Shown in pieces: positions 29,873 through 38,159 of a stretch of DNA of 64,000 bases. Origin of the DNA: Gammaproteobacteria bacterium 50_400_T64 (lineage in GTDB: Bacteria > Pseudomonadota > Gammaproteobacteria > Pseudomonadales > Porticoccaceae); assembly GCA_002162755.1 (NCBI GenBank), contig MAAS01000019.1, forward strand, positions 1 to 64,000. Direction: 5' to 3'. Position 1 is the first letter of the stretch, and every line of letters starts with the position of its first letter. Below the pieces are notes generated by a model. It saw only the letters and a list, made by a program, of their open reading frames with translations, was not told the DNA's origin and ran no database searches. A program made the translations under genes and the position numbers.

Positions 29873-30625
29873 GTGAAAAATACATACCGAAAAGCAATTT
29901 CCCTTCTGGCAATAAGTCTCTTCACAACAAATGCCTATGCAACAATCAGCTATGTGTCGGAAGGCAATTTAAGTGTCGACGTTAGCTTCAGAGATAGCGC
30001 TGGAAACACCTTTGATTACGATGCGTTATCCGACATTACCCTCTCATATTCAGACAATTTTAGTGATGATGATTACACAACATATAACACAGGCGATGCG
30101 TTTGCAGATGGCGTGACAACCGCCTTTTCAGGCGATGGCTTAATTGAAATAGATACCCAGGCAAGTGGCTATGCGGGCGCACCTTATGCTTACGCACAAT
30201 CTGATGCAACTGCCTCAGCCAGTATTTTTTTGGAAAACATCTCTACGGCGACAGATTACTTTGTTGATCTTTTAGTGAGCTATTCATTTAGCGGAAGTGT
30301 TGAAACAGACCGCCCTTTAGATGAACAAAATGGCGAAGTATTCATTGGTATCGACTTATTTGGTGACTATAACCTAGGTGATATTTTAGCCATATCTGAA
30401 TTAGCCAATTTAGGCGAACTCTTTTCGGGCGGCTCAAACAGCGAATTGTACAGCTTCGAACTACTCGCGGGTGATAGCGAAAATATTTATGCCGGCCTCT
30501 ATAGTTATGGCGAAAGCGAATCGGTATCCGCAGCTATCGCCAGCGTACCTCTGCCAGCCCCAATTTTGCTGATGGGAATCCCTTTACTGGCGCTTCTTAT
30601 TCGCAGAAAAACAGCGACAACCTAA
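29873..30625 (+). CDS. PEP-CTERM-like sorted extracellular protein
   Basis: From GTG 29873 (SD AGAGGAA five bases upstream) the protein is 250 residues. It has a Sec signal peptide (KAISLLAISLFTTNAYA), an acidic Gly/Ser/Asp-rich body, and a C-terminal tripartite signal: VPLPAP, a hydrophobic helix (ILLMGIPLLALLI) and the basic tail RRK. That is the VPxP form of the PEP-CTERM motif, which exosortase/EpsH cleaves for export of surface proteins. No exosortase gene is in the window. The body resembles no named domain. An earlier ATG-like start at 29831 lacks a SD. Confidence 0.8.
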   Translation: MKNTYRKAISLLAISLFTTNAYATISYVSEGNLSVDVSFRDSAGNTFDYDALSDITLSYSDNFSDDDYTTYNTGDAFADGVTTAFSGDGLIEIDTQASGYAGAPYAYAQSDATASASIFLENISTATDYFVDLLVSYSFSGSVETDRPLDEQNGEVFIGIDLFGDYNLGDILAISELANLGELFSGGSNSELYSFELLAGDSENIYAGLYSYGESESVSAAIASVPLPAPILLMGIPLLALLIRRKTATT

Positions 30626-30688
30626 ATGCGTTTTAGCACTACATCCCTGCTTTAACTATCCACTTAAAATGAAAGGAGATTACTCATC

Positions 30689-32302
30689 ATGAAGAATATT
30701 CCCAAAATGGCCACCTGTGCGCTAGCGCTGTCTGTGACGATGTCGCTACATGCCTCTACGAACTCACTGGATGGAGCTACTATTGAATCATCACTAAGCT
30801 GGTACGAACAGGGCGAGCAATCGACCGAAGAGACCCTGCGGCTTGCCCGCAAAGCACTGAGCAATAGCCGGCGACGCGCTAAGAATATCATCTTGTTTGT
30901 AGGCGATGGCATGGGTGTTTCTACTGTCACAGCAGCGCGAATTTATGATGGCCAGCTTAACGGAAACCCTGGTGAAGAGAACCGGTTATTCTTTGAAACA
31001 CTGCCTTACCAGGCGATGGCAAAGACCTATAACACCAACCAGCAAACACCCGATTCAGCAGGCACGATGACCGCCATGATGACCGGCATGAAAAGTAAAG
31101 CGGGCGTGATTAGCGTTGGCCAGGATATGGCGCGCGGTAACTGCTCAAACCTTTCTGGCAATATCCTTACGACTGCATTAGAACATGCGGAAGAGATTGG
31201 CATGTCGACTGGCATTATCAGCACCGCAAGGCTGACGCATGCAACACCTGCAGCCACTTACGCACACGTTCCTGAGCGCGGCTATGAAGATGATCGCGAC
31301 GCATCAAAATATGACGATGTTAGCGGTTGTACCGATATTGCATCACAACTTATTGACCTGAAAGACCGCTACGGCAATGGGCTTGAAGTTGCGTTAGGCG
31401 GTGGCCGTAAAAACTTCATCCAGCGCATTGAAGGTGCCGACCCAGAAAATGGCGGTAAAGGAGAGCGCCTGGATGGCCGTGATTTAACCGATGAATGGCT
31501 AGATGGCCATCCAAACTCTGCCTATGTTTGGAATCAGGCGCAATTTGACGCCATTGATACCAGCAACACTGATCACCTGCTTGGCCTCTTCAACATGAGC
31601 CATATGGAGTATGAAGAAGACAGAGCTTACGATACCGGTGGAGAGCCCTCCCTATCTGAAATGACGGGCAAAGCCATTGAGGTTTTAGAGAAGAACCGAA
31701 AAGGTTTCTTCCTGCAAGTTGAGTCAGGCCGTATTGATCACGCCCATCATGCTGGCAATGCACAAAGAGCCCTTATGGATACCATTGAGTTTGCTAATGC
31801 CGTAAAAAAAGCCTACGAGATGACTGATCCTAAGGATACTTTAATCATTGTAACGGCTGACCATAGTCATGTGTTTACCATTGCTGGCTACCCAACACGC
31901 GGCAACCCGATTCTGGGTAAAGTCATTGGCAATGATAGTGCCGGAAGCCCGAAGACTAATCCTCAGCTTGCAAAGGATGATATGCCCTACACCACGCTTG
32001 GCTACACCAATGGTTTAGGCTTTGCAGATTTAGCGGTCGGCGGTGATACACGCTACGGTGAACCCAGTGCTGCTGGCGTAAGAACAGATCTAACGGCCAT
32101 TGATACCGAAGACCAGGGCTTCCATCAAGAGGCGATGGTTCCTTTAGGTTCTGAAACACACTCTGCTGAAGATGTCGCAATCTATGCGTCAGGCCCAGGC
32201 GCCAGCCTGTTTCAAAGTACTGTTGAGCAAAATGTTATTTTCCATGTGATGAACAAAGCTGGGCGTTTAAGTAAACGTTCAGGATTAACACCCATTAAAT
32301 AA
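30689..32302 (+). CDS. phoA: Alkaline phosphatase (PhoA family), secreted
   Basis: This is a periplasmic phosphomonoesterase of the alkaline phosphatase superfamily, 537 residues. The signal peptide is MKNIPKMATCALALSVTMSL. Asp73 lies in NIILFVGDGMGVSTVTAARI (metal), and Ser123 in TPDSAGTMTAMMTG is the phosphorylated nucleophile. FFLQVESGRIDHAHHAGNAQ and TADHSHVFTIAGYPTRGNPI supply the remaining Zn/Mg ligands, and GSETHSAEDVAIYASGPGA the last His. The gene has a strong SD (AAAGGAG) and an intrinsic terminator after it. No clear Pho box was found upstream. Confidence 0.93.
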   Translation: MKNIPKMATCALALSVTMSLHASTNSLDGATIESSLSWYEQGEQSTEETLRLARKALSNSRRRAKNIILFVGDGMGVSTVTAARIYDGQLNGNPGEENRLFFETLPYQAMAKTYNTNQQTPDSAGTMTAMMTGMKSKAGVISVGQDMARGNCSNLSGNILTTALEHAEEIGMSTGIISTARLTHATPAATYAHVPERGYEDDRDASKYDDVSGCTDIASQLIDLKDRYGNGLEVALGGGRKNFIQRIEGADPENGGKGERLDGRDLTDEWLDGHPNSAYVWNQAQFDAIDTSNTDHLLGLFNMSHMEYEEDRAYDTGGEPSLSEMTGKAIEVLEKNRKGFFLQVESGRIDHAHHAGNAQRALMDTIEFANAVKKAYEMTDPKDTLIIVTADHSHVFTIAGYPTRGNPILGKVIGNDSAGSPKTNPQLAKDDMPYTTLGYTNGLGFADLAVGGDTRYGEPSAAGVRTDLTAIDTEDQGFHQEAMVPLGSETHSAEDVAIYASGPGASLFQSTVEQNVIFHVMNKAGRLSKRSGLTPIK

Positions 32303-32322
32303 CCAACTATTTTAGCTTTGGC

Positions 32323-32360
32323 AGAGAGGCGTTAATTTCAATATTAACGCCTCTCTTTTT
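32323..32360 (+). terminator. Intrinsic terminator after the alkaline phosphatase gene
   Basis: AGAGAGGCGTTAAT at 32323-32336 pairs perfectly with ATTAACGCCTCTCT at 32343-32356 around a six-base loop, followed by TTTTT. This is a textbook rho-independent terminator 20 bp after the phoA stop. Confidence 0.9.
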
Positions 32361-32474
32361 AATTAGAAAAACCTCTGCATAACGTATGCGAGTGCAGGCA
32401 AAGCAATACATACCCCACTTTTTAATGCCGTATTGTCAAGCGCAGCCACTATGATGAGGCCTTCAGGAAAAACA

Positions 32475-33188
32475 ATGAAAATATACAAAGTCGCTAACTG
32501 GCAGTCTATCTCTGCAATCCTACTTCTCTCCACAGCATTTGCTGTGAATGCTGAAAGCAGTGATATCTCTTGCCTTTATGAAACAAGCGTACAGCCCGCC
32601 GTACAAAAATTTGGTCTTCAGTCATATAATGCAGCAAATGAAACCGAAAAATGGTATTTGTGGCGAACCGATAAATCCCTGGAAGTCTCCAATGCAGCAG
32701 GCAGCTTTAGTGAGAAATGGACAGCAACAGACCAAAAAACGGTTTTCTATCAAGCGATCTATCATGATAAAAAATTCCTGCTGGACTTCCAGCCCTCTGA
32801 TTTAAAAATATTAGGGCGACAAACAGATCTGGAAACACGCAGGCAGTTATTCCCTAAACATTTACTAGCGCAACTAAAGCAAACCGGAAAGGGCTTCTTT
32901 AAAACCTATAAAACACTTAAATATCAAGGGGAAATAGCTGGCGTTGAATATAAAGTGAACTGGTTACCCGAGCTAAATCTAGCTGCACGGATTGAAAAGA
33001 TAACCTCTGATGGCGTGGTGATAACAAAGCTTGAAGCGCTATACCCACTCGATAGCAGTCCTTACCGGCAGCAATCTCTGGAAGAATATGATGATATGGA
33101 TTATGCCGACATCGGTGACAATGAAAGCCACCCTGTCGTTGCACAACTGCAAAAGAGTATCGGCATTGGCTATGCTCATCAGCACTAG
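32475..33188 (+). CDS. Secreted protein of unknown function
   Basis: From ATG 32475 (AGGA six bases upstream) the protein has 237 residues and a signal peptide ending FAVNAESS. I do not recognise a domain. The body is soluble and mixed alpha/beta in character, with WYLWRTDKSLEVSNAAGSFS near 60, KTVFYQAIYHDKKFLLDFQP near 88 and VEYKVNWLPELNLAARIEKI near 158. It ends in an acidic linker (EEYDDMDYADIGDNE). It reads in the same direction as the alkaline phosphatase but behind a terminator, so it probably has its own promoter. Its stop is four bases before an Rhs fragment. Confidence 0.55.
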   Translation: MKIYKVANWQSISAILLLSTAFAVNAESSDISCLYETSVQPAVQKFGLQSYNAANETEKWYLWRTDKSLEVSNAAGSFSEKWTATDQKTVFYQAIYHDKKFLLDFQPSDLKILGRQTDLETRRQLFPKHLLAQLKQTGKGFFKTYKTLKYQGEIAGVEYKVNWLPELNLAARIEKITSDGVVITKLEALYPLDSSPYRQQSLEEYDDMDYADIGDNESHPVVAQLQKSIGIGYAHQH

Positions 33189-33192
33189 ACAT

Positions 33193-33283
33193 TATTACCG
33201 CTGGCATCGAAGCTGAAGTGGTAGTTCACCAGTATTTGCCCGCCGCCGGTGCTGTGACTGAGGTCGGTTAGGCGATCGGCAAT
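33193..33283 (-). pseudogene. Small Rhs-core fragment
   Basis: About 90 bp match the Rhs core at 36660-36750 in the same orientation (for example GGCATCGAAGCTGAAGTGGT against GGCATCGAGGCTGAAGTGGT). Translated on the minus strand it resembles the ADRLTDLNHSTGSGQTLVDY section of the core. It is flanked by the unknown secreted gene and by unassigned sequence up to the RAYT repeat at 33377. Confidence 0.75.
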
Positions 33284-33374
33284 GCCCCACCTCTTTACCC
33301 CTGTGGCGCACTTGGAAGTAGAGCCCGCCACTTTTAGTATGAATTCGCCCCAAGAATCAAGAAGTCAACAAGAA

Positions 33375-34343
33375 TCAAGGGGTCAAATCTTGACATAACA
33401 TATATAAATCATTCGTTATAGACTTATCCTCTGTTATCTCAATATTTAGCCGCCTTATCGTTTGCGACACAGTCGAATAATGCCCAACATGGAATATTTC
33501 AGCCATTTCATTTAGTGTTGCGCCGCTTAATTCCTGGCATAATTTCATGGCCACTCTTCTTGGCGTACTCTTTAATCCTCTACCTCTTCTTGCAATTTTA
33601 ATTTCTTTGAGCGGTATATTGTAGTAACGAGAAACCGCTTCCAAAACATCAGCCATTGGGACAATGTGTTTTAGGCCTCGCTTATCTACTTCACCATCAA
33701 ACGATATCGATTGGCTTTGGGCATGCGCTTTAAAATCCTTATCACCCAAAATTGCGGGCGTATTCTTTAAACTATAGAAGTGCGATGTTTCTTCATCGTT
33801 TCCCTGCATTACATAACGGCGATAAGAAGCATACCTTTGGGCACTGCCCAATTCACCATAGACGGATTCACGAACCAGGTATTTCGGGACTGTAGCTTTA
33901 TTGATGTAAGCCGCATAACTAGACCAGGGATAATCCTCAAGGTTTTCGACTAGCGGCCTGGCAAGCTCAATGGGGTTTCGATGTATGTATCGACTTACTT
34001 GCAATAGATAGCTGTTCGCTTCAATGACAATAGCCTTGTAGCGGCCACGAAATAATGAGCCATCTGTTTTCTTTAGGCGATTGTGTCGCTGTGTGTATAC
34101 ACCGTCAATATGGCGCATAGCCCTGCCTAAATTGCCACGCGGCGTTTTTACCAATAGGTGATAGTGATTGCCCATCAGGCACCACCCGTGTGCTTCAAGG
34201 CCGAAGCGCGCATGGGCTTCCCCCAGGCATGCAAGAAACGCCTGATAATATTCATCGCTGGGGAAAATTGTTTGACGGCCCCGACCACGATTCATTACAT
34301 GATAGTAGGCGTCTTCGTATTCGATTCTTAAAGGTCGTGTCAT
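33375..34343 (-). CDS. REP-associated tyrosine transposase (RAYT), intact
   Basis: This 322-residue protein has a Y1 transposase domain of the IS200 type (residues 1-150) and a C-terminal DnaA-like helix-turn-helix. The HUH motif is His60-Tyr-His62 in CLMGNHYHLLVKTPRG, and the likely catalytic tyrosine is Tyr83 in DGVYTQRHNR. SLFRGRYKAIVIEANSYLLQ and YIHRNPIELARPL are family blocks. RRVAMKLCQELSGATLNEMA followed by GHYSTVSQTIRRL is the Bac_DnaA_C-like part. Unlike the copy at 7450-8191, all catalytic residues are kept. Confidence 0.92.
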   Translation of the reverse strand: MTRPLRIEYEDAYYHVMNRGRGRQTIFPSDEYYQAFLACLGEAHARFGLEAHGWCLMGNHYHLLVKTPRGNLGRAMRHIDGVYTQRHNRLKKTDGSLFRGRYKAIVIEANSYLLQVSRYIHRNPIELARPLVENLEDYPWSSYAAYINKATVPKYLVRESVYGELGSAQRYASYRRYVMQGNDEETSHFYSLKNTPAILGDKDFKAHAQSQSISFDGEVDKRGLKHIVPMADVLEAVSRYYNIPLKEIKIARRGRGLKSTPRRVAMKLCQELSGATLNEMAEIFHVGHYSTVSQTIRRLNIEITEDKSITNDLYMLCQDLTP

Positions 34344-34390
34344 ACGTAGAGTGTAGCGCCTTAAGATGTTAAGTCAAGATTTGACCCCTT
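33377..34390 (-). mobile_element. RAYT element with 23-bp inverted ends
   Basis: AAGGGGTCAAATCTTGACAT (33377 on) and its inverse ending at 34390 form a 23-bp inverted pair with one mismatch, directly enclosing the transposase gene. The left copy encodes the last residues of the transposase (QDLTP and stop). Ends of this kind around a RAYT gene are typical of a REP-associated transposase with its cognate repeats. It lies between an orphan Rhs cassette and a small Rhs fragment. Confidence 0.75.
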
Positions 34391-34392
34391 TG

Positions 34393-35028
34393 TCATGACC
34401 CTTTGTCACTGTAGCCCAGGGCATCGGTGCGGGTGGTGACCAGGCCGCGACTGTCGTTGCTGAAGGTGGTGGTGGCACCGGCCTGATCAGTCAGGCTTAG
34501 CAGGTTGCCCCGGTTGTCGTAGGCGGTGTCCACGGGGGGCTGGCTCGCTGTTTGCTGGCGCGTCGGTTGGTCGAGGGTGTTGTATTCGTAGGTTGTTTCG
34601 ACACCTCGCGCATCACTGAGGGTGTCGAGCATGCCGGTGGGGTAGTAGGTGCTCAGCACCTCATTGGCGAGCGCATCGCGGGCGCGAATGGGCTGATGCT
34701 GAGCGTCGTAGTCGGTTTCCACGCTGTGGTTGAGGGCATCGGTGGCGCGGATGGGGCGTTGCTCACCATCGTAGTCGAGGTAGCTGCTGGCGCCGAGGGC
34801 GTCCGTGACCTGGGTGAGGTTGTGCTGGCCATCGTAGCTGAGGGTGCTCTTGTTGCCGTGGGGGTCTTCCACTTCAAGGGTGTGGCCCTGGCCGTCGTAG
34901 CGGCTGCGGGTGAACTGCCCCGTGGCATTTTCGGTGGCCACCACGCGACCATTGGCGTCAAAATAGCGGGTGGTGCGGTCGCCCGAGGCGTCTTCTTCCG
35001 AGGACGAGAGCCCGGTGTAGTGCATCAA
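34393..35028 (-). CDS. Orphan Rhs/YD-repeat cassette
   Basis: This 211-residue stretch of YD repeats (YDGQGHTLEVEDPHGNKSTL, YDGQHNLTQVTDALGASSYL, YDNRGNLLSLTDQAGATTTF) lacks both the Rhs N-terminus and the core-terminating DPxG motif. It begins next to GGGGTCAGGCAACTTGATG, a RAYT-type repeat motif. It ends abruptly at GYSDKGS, right beside the inverted end of the RAYT element at 34390. It is probably a displaced middle part of an Rhs gene, GC-rich like the other core pieces. Expression is doubtful. Confidence 0.7.
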   Translation of the reverse strand: MMHYTGLSSSEEDASGDRTTRYFDANGRVVATENATGQFTRSRYDGQGHTLEVEDPHGNKSTLSYDGQHNLTQVTDALGASSYLDYDGEQRPIRATDALNHSVETDYDAQHQPIRARDALANEVLSTYYPTGMLDTLSDARGVETTYEYNTLDQPTRQQTASQPPVDTAYDNRGNLLSLTDQAGATTTFSNDSRGLVTTRTDALGYSDKGS

Positions 35029-35109
35029 GTTGCCTGACCCCTTGACCTTCGCACGACAACCCTCTCAAGCGGATGCCCCTTAGGACTAGGACATTCTGAA
35101 TAGTTACCT

Positions 35110-35475
35110 CTATTCTTTTAATTTTTGCTTGCATAAAGGATAAAATAAAATTGAGACTACAGTAATTAATATTGGAATTAGCCACGCGCTCACTAAATCA
35201 AAAAAATCAAACCCACAAAACAGCAAAGCAACTTGCAACACTATTATTAGCGCCACAGAGCAAGAAACAGATGCCATAGCAGTCTGAAATAATAATGTTC
35301 TACTAGCACTAACTTTCTGCGCTTTAGCTCGCAAGTAAACAAGAACAACCATTGCCAACCCAAACATTAAACTAAACAGAAAACCTTGCTTGTCTTTGGG
35401 TGAATAAATATAGGTCTCCATGCCCACATAACTAACCATTAATATAACCATCAATACCTTAATGCGAGTATTCAT
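35110..35475 (-). CDS. Four-TM protein following an Rhs tip, putative immunity protein
   Basis: This 121-residue, AT-rich gene starts eight bases after the Rhs tip stop. It has four predicted membrane helices, about residues 5-24, 30-48, 62-87 and 91-114, with a short basic tail (YPLCKQKLKE). No domain is recognised. In Rhs loci the gene right after the toxin tip normally encodes the cognate immunity protein, so that role is inferred from position. A membrane-embedded immunity protein would fit a tip that attacks the inner membrane. It could equally be an unrelated small membrane protein. Confidence 0.55.
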   Translation of the reverse strand: MNTRIKVLMVILMVSYVGMETYIYSPKDKQGFLFSLMFGLAMVVLVYLRAKAQKVSASRTLLFQTAMASVSCSVALIIVLQVALLFCGFDFFDLVSAWLIPILITVVSILFYPLCKQKLKE

Positions 35476-35483
35476 TTACTGCG

Positions 35484-37198
35484 CTATTTCCCAGTATTTA
35501 TCAAGTTTGTACTATTATCCCGATTCCAAATAATGTCCGTCACAGTTGATGAGCCTTTTGTTGCAGAAATACTGGCTTCATAACCAAGATCTATCCGCCC
35601 GTGTCCAATAGAACCCGCACTACCCATATTTACTGCAGAAGCACCATAGCCCGGCCCAAATGGAACAGTAACACCTGCTTGAATAGCCTCGTAATTGCCA
35701 TTAAAAACCCCTGGATTAATGAAGTTTAAGGCATCTTGAAAAACAACATTACTTCTTGTTCCTCCAACGACAACACCAAGCCCCAGGCTACCTCCAACAG
35801 CTGTAATCTTGACAGTCGCCGTTTCCCCATTCATACGTTGTGAGGTCAATGTATACCTCGTGAGGGTAGCTCCGACTGCATCTACAGCAGATAGCGTTGT
35901 TGCTGTACCAGTCCACTCTATAAGACCACTCGGGTCAACTGCTCCAATAGGATTACCACCCACATACGCATAGGCGTTAATCCCACCCGCAAAGCCGATC
36001 GGGTCTTCACTGATAAAACGGCCCAGTTCGGCATCGTAATAGCGTGCCCGCATGTAGTAAAGGTTATCGGCTTCTGTCATTACGCCGTATTGGCCAACAT
36101 AGGTGAAGGGTTGGCTAATTTGTTCCTGTTTTGCCAGTATTTTGCCATAGGCGCTGTAGGCGTATTTGTTGACGATATTTTGGTTCGCGTCGGTGATCGC
36201 CACGGTGTGGCCGGTGGCGTCGTGGTGGTAAACGTAGAGCTGATTGCTTTGTGCGTCGACAAAGGCCATCAGCCCCAGGCCGTGGATGTAGTAGCGGGTG
36301 ATGGTGCCGCTGCTATCAGCTTCGGCGAGCAGGTTGCCACCGGCACCGTAGAGGTATTGCGTGGTGCTGCCATTGCGCGTGGCGCGCAGGCGATTGCCGA
36401 TGCCGTCGTAGTGGTAGTGGCTGGTTTGGCCGCCTTTGTTGTAGGCCACCAGGCGGTGGGCGCTGTCGAAGTGGTAGTCAACATTGCTGTCGCCGCTGAC
36501 ATTTTCGGTTTGGCCTTCATTGTCGTAGCTGTAATTGTGGGTGCTCGCCCCGCTGCTGCTGAGTAGGCGGTTTCTTTCGGGGTTATAGCTGTGGCTTTGC
36601 GTGCCGTCAACCAGGCCGGTGGGGAGGATGGCTTCGTTGTCGATGATGGCTTGTGTGCGGTTGCCGTTGGCATCGAGGCTGAAGTGGTAGTCCACCAGGG
36701 TTTGGCCGCTGCCGGTGCTGTGGTTGAGGTCAGTTAGGCGGTCGGCATTGTCGTAGGCGTAGGTGGTCGTACTGGCGTTGAAGTGGGCGATGTGGGTGAG
36801 TCGCCCGGCGGCATCGTAGCTTGGGGTGGCGCTGGTGTTGAGCCAGTCGATGTTGATGTTGCTGAGCCGGTTGAGGGCGTCGTAGCTGTAGGCGACGGTT
36901 TTACCATCGGGGTAGGTGATTTGTGTGAGGTTGCTGGCGATGTCGTAGGCATATTGCACTTGATGCCCATGGGGATTGGTGTGGCTGACGAGGCGGTTGA
37001 GGCGGTCGTAGCTATTACTGGTGGTGCCCAGGGGGCCGACCATGGTGTGCAACTTGTCTTCGATGTCGTAGGTGAAGTTGACGCTAAAGCCGGGGATGGC
37101 GGGATGACTGGCAGTGGCGGCGCGTGCCGGATAGCTGAGCGCAGCTATCTTGGTGGTGACGGTGTAGTCGAGGGTGCTGGTGTCGCCATTGCGATCGG
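35484..37198 (-). pseudogene. Rhs protein, 5'-truncated core with variable C-terminal tip
   Basis: YD repeats run through about 370 residues (YDIASNLTQITYPDGKTVAY, YDALNRLSNINIDW and more), then the core-ending RARYYDAELGRFISEDPIGF AGGINAYAYVGGNPIGAVDP SGL. After this comes a tip of about 145 residues with Gly/Val/Ser-rich blocks (ITAVGGSLGLGVVVGGTR, FGPGYGASAVNMGSAGSIGH, DLGYEASISATKGSSTVTD). The frame is open from about 37198 but is preceded by a TAA and has no ATG near its 5' end (TTG 37052, ATG 37040). The N-terminal half of a normal Rhs protein is therefore missing. The tip resembles no nuclease; its activity is unknown. The tip DNA is visibly AT-richer than the core. Confidence 0.75.
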
Positions 37199-37296
37199 TG
37201 GCGCTTTTTTATTTTTTTACATAGCGGATTCAACAAACAAGTTCGGCATCCTTGCGTTGATCACTTCTATTATAATCGCCCAGCCCAGCCTAAGGA

Positions 37297-38031
37297 CTAA
37301 AGCGGGAAAAACACCAATGCGGCCACATTTTGCGCCGCTCGGTTGATCAAGCGTTCATTTTTGAGCGACACGACGCCCGCCATCATGTCCTGACTGGCGA
37401 TCAACTTACCAAACAGTCGCTCAAAGCTCAGGTTCGCTGGCTCGCCAGGCTGGCTATTTGTCAGCAATAGAAGCTCACTATTGCCCCGCGGATGCGCCAA
37501 ACGCCAGACCAGAATCTCAACATTGCGCGCACTGTCGTAGAGTTTTTGCTGGTCGAGTTCATTAAACATAAAAAACTCATCTTTGTAGTTATAGGCGTGG
37601 CGAATCATGCCATTTAAACCCGCCATCATCGCCATTACTCGATCACCGCTATAGCCTGGCGCCAACGCCAGCTCAAGGGCATCCGTACCCCGCGCAAAGG
37701 ACAGCTCTTTGTAAGGCACATAACCCGGCTCCGCGAACAGCTGCGCAAGGCGCTGATCAATACTTCGCCCCAGCCCATGCTTTAGCTGGTCAGGGTTACG
37801 TTTATAGAGCTTAACGGTGAGGCTGCGCAGTAAGTTTTGGGTTTCTCGATAGTGTAAGTCGGCCACCAGATCGATATCGCTTTTCGCCAGGTTTTGCGGC
37901 CGAAATTGCAAGTCGCTACAGGCGACGAGTAGCGCGCTAAAGCAGGCGAGCACGACAACAGCGGCAAACCTCGAGCGTTTTACCGCACAAGACCCGCGAT
38001 GACGCGTAATAATTCTGGCCAACTCAAACAA
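37297..38031 (-). CDS. Predicted lipoprotein, divergent from mfd
   Basis: The protein has up to 244 residues and starts at TTG 38031; a later start cannot be excluded. The signal peptide ends in the lipobox SALLVAC, so it is probably an outer-membrane or periplasmic lipoprotein. Conserved-looking helices follow: ADLHYRETQNLLRSLTVKLY, GYVPYKELSFARGTDALELA, GDRVMAMMAGLNGMIRHAYN and FERLFGKLIASQDMM. No named domain is evident. It shares a 128-bp intergenic region with mfd and marks the return from the inserted segment to backbone. Confidence 0.6.
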   Translation of the reverse strand: MFELARIITRHRGSCAVKRSRFAAVVVLACFSALLVACSDLQFRPQNLAKSDIDLVADLHYRETQNLLRSLTVKLYKRNPDQLKHGLGRSIDQRLAQLFAEPGYVPYKELSFARGTDALELALAPGYSGDRVMAMMAGLNGMIRHAYNYKDEFFMFNELDQQKLYDSARNVEILVWRLAHPRGNSELLLLTNSQPGEPANLSFERLFGKLIASQDMMAGVVSLKNERLINRAAQNVAALVFFPL

Positions 38032-38099
38032 AGAAAAAACACCCCAGTACTAACCATATTGATTGTTTCACACCACCACATGACGCCCCGCAACGGCGA

Positions 38100-38115
38100 C
38101 GGTACAATAGTACCG
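38100..38115. promoter_or_regulatory. Palindrome CGGTAC-AATA-GTACCG upstream of mfd
   Basis: The 16-bp perfect inverted repeat lies 45-60 bp before the mfd start and between divergent genes. It could be a regulator site or overlap a -10 element (TACAAT). Function is inferred from position only. Confidence 0.35.
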
Positions 38116-38159
38116 CTATCATCCAACCATTTTCATTACAGTCCACCGAATTATTGCCA

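Noticed and set aside
30626..30688. Pho box before the alkaline phosphatase
   Set aside because: No pair of CTGTCAT-like direct repeats at the right spacing could be found here or before the PEP-CTERM gene.
36090..36566. Long plus-strand frames opposite the Rhs core (also 34552-35037 and 36783-37346)
   Set aside because: GC-rich repeat sequence gives long antisense frames; their Val/Gly-rich translations show no family similarity.
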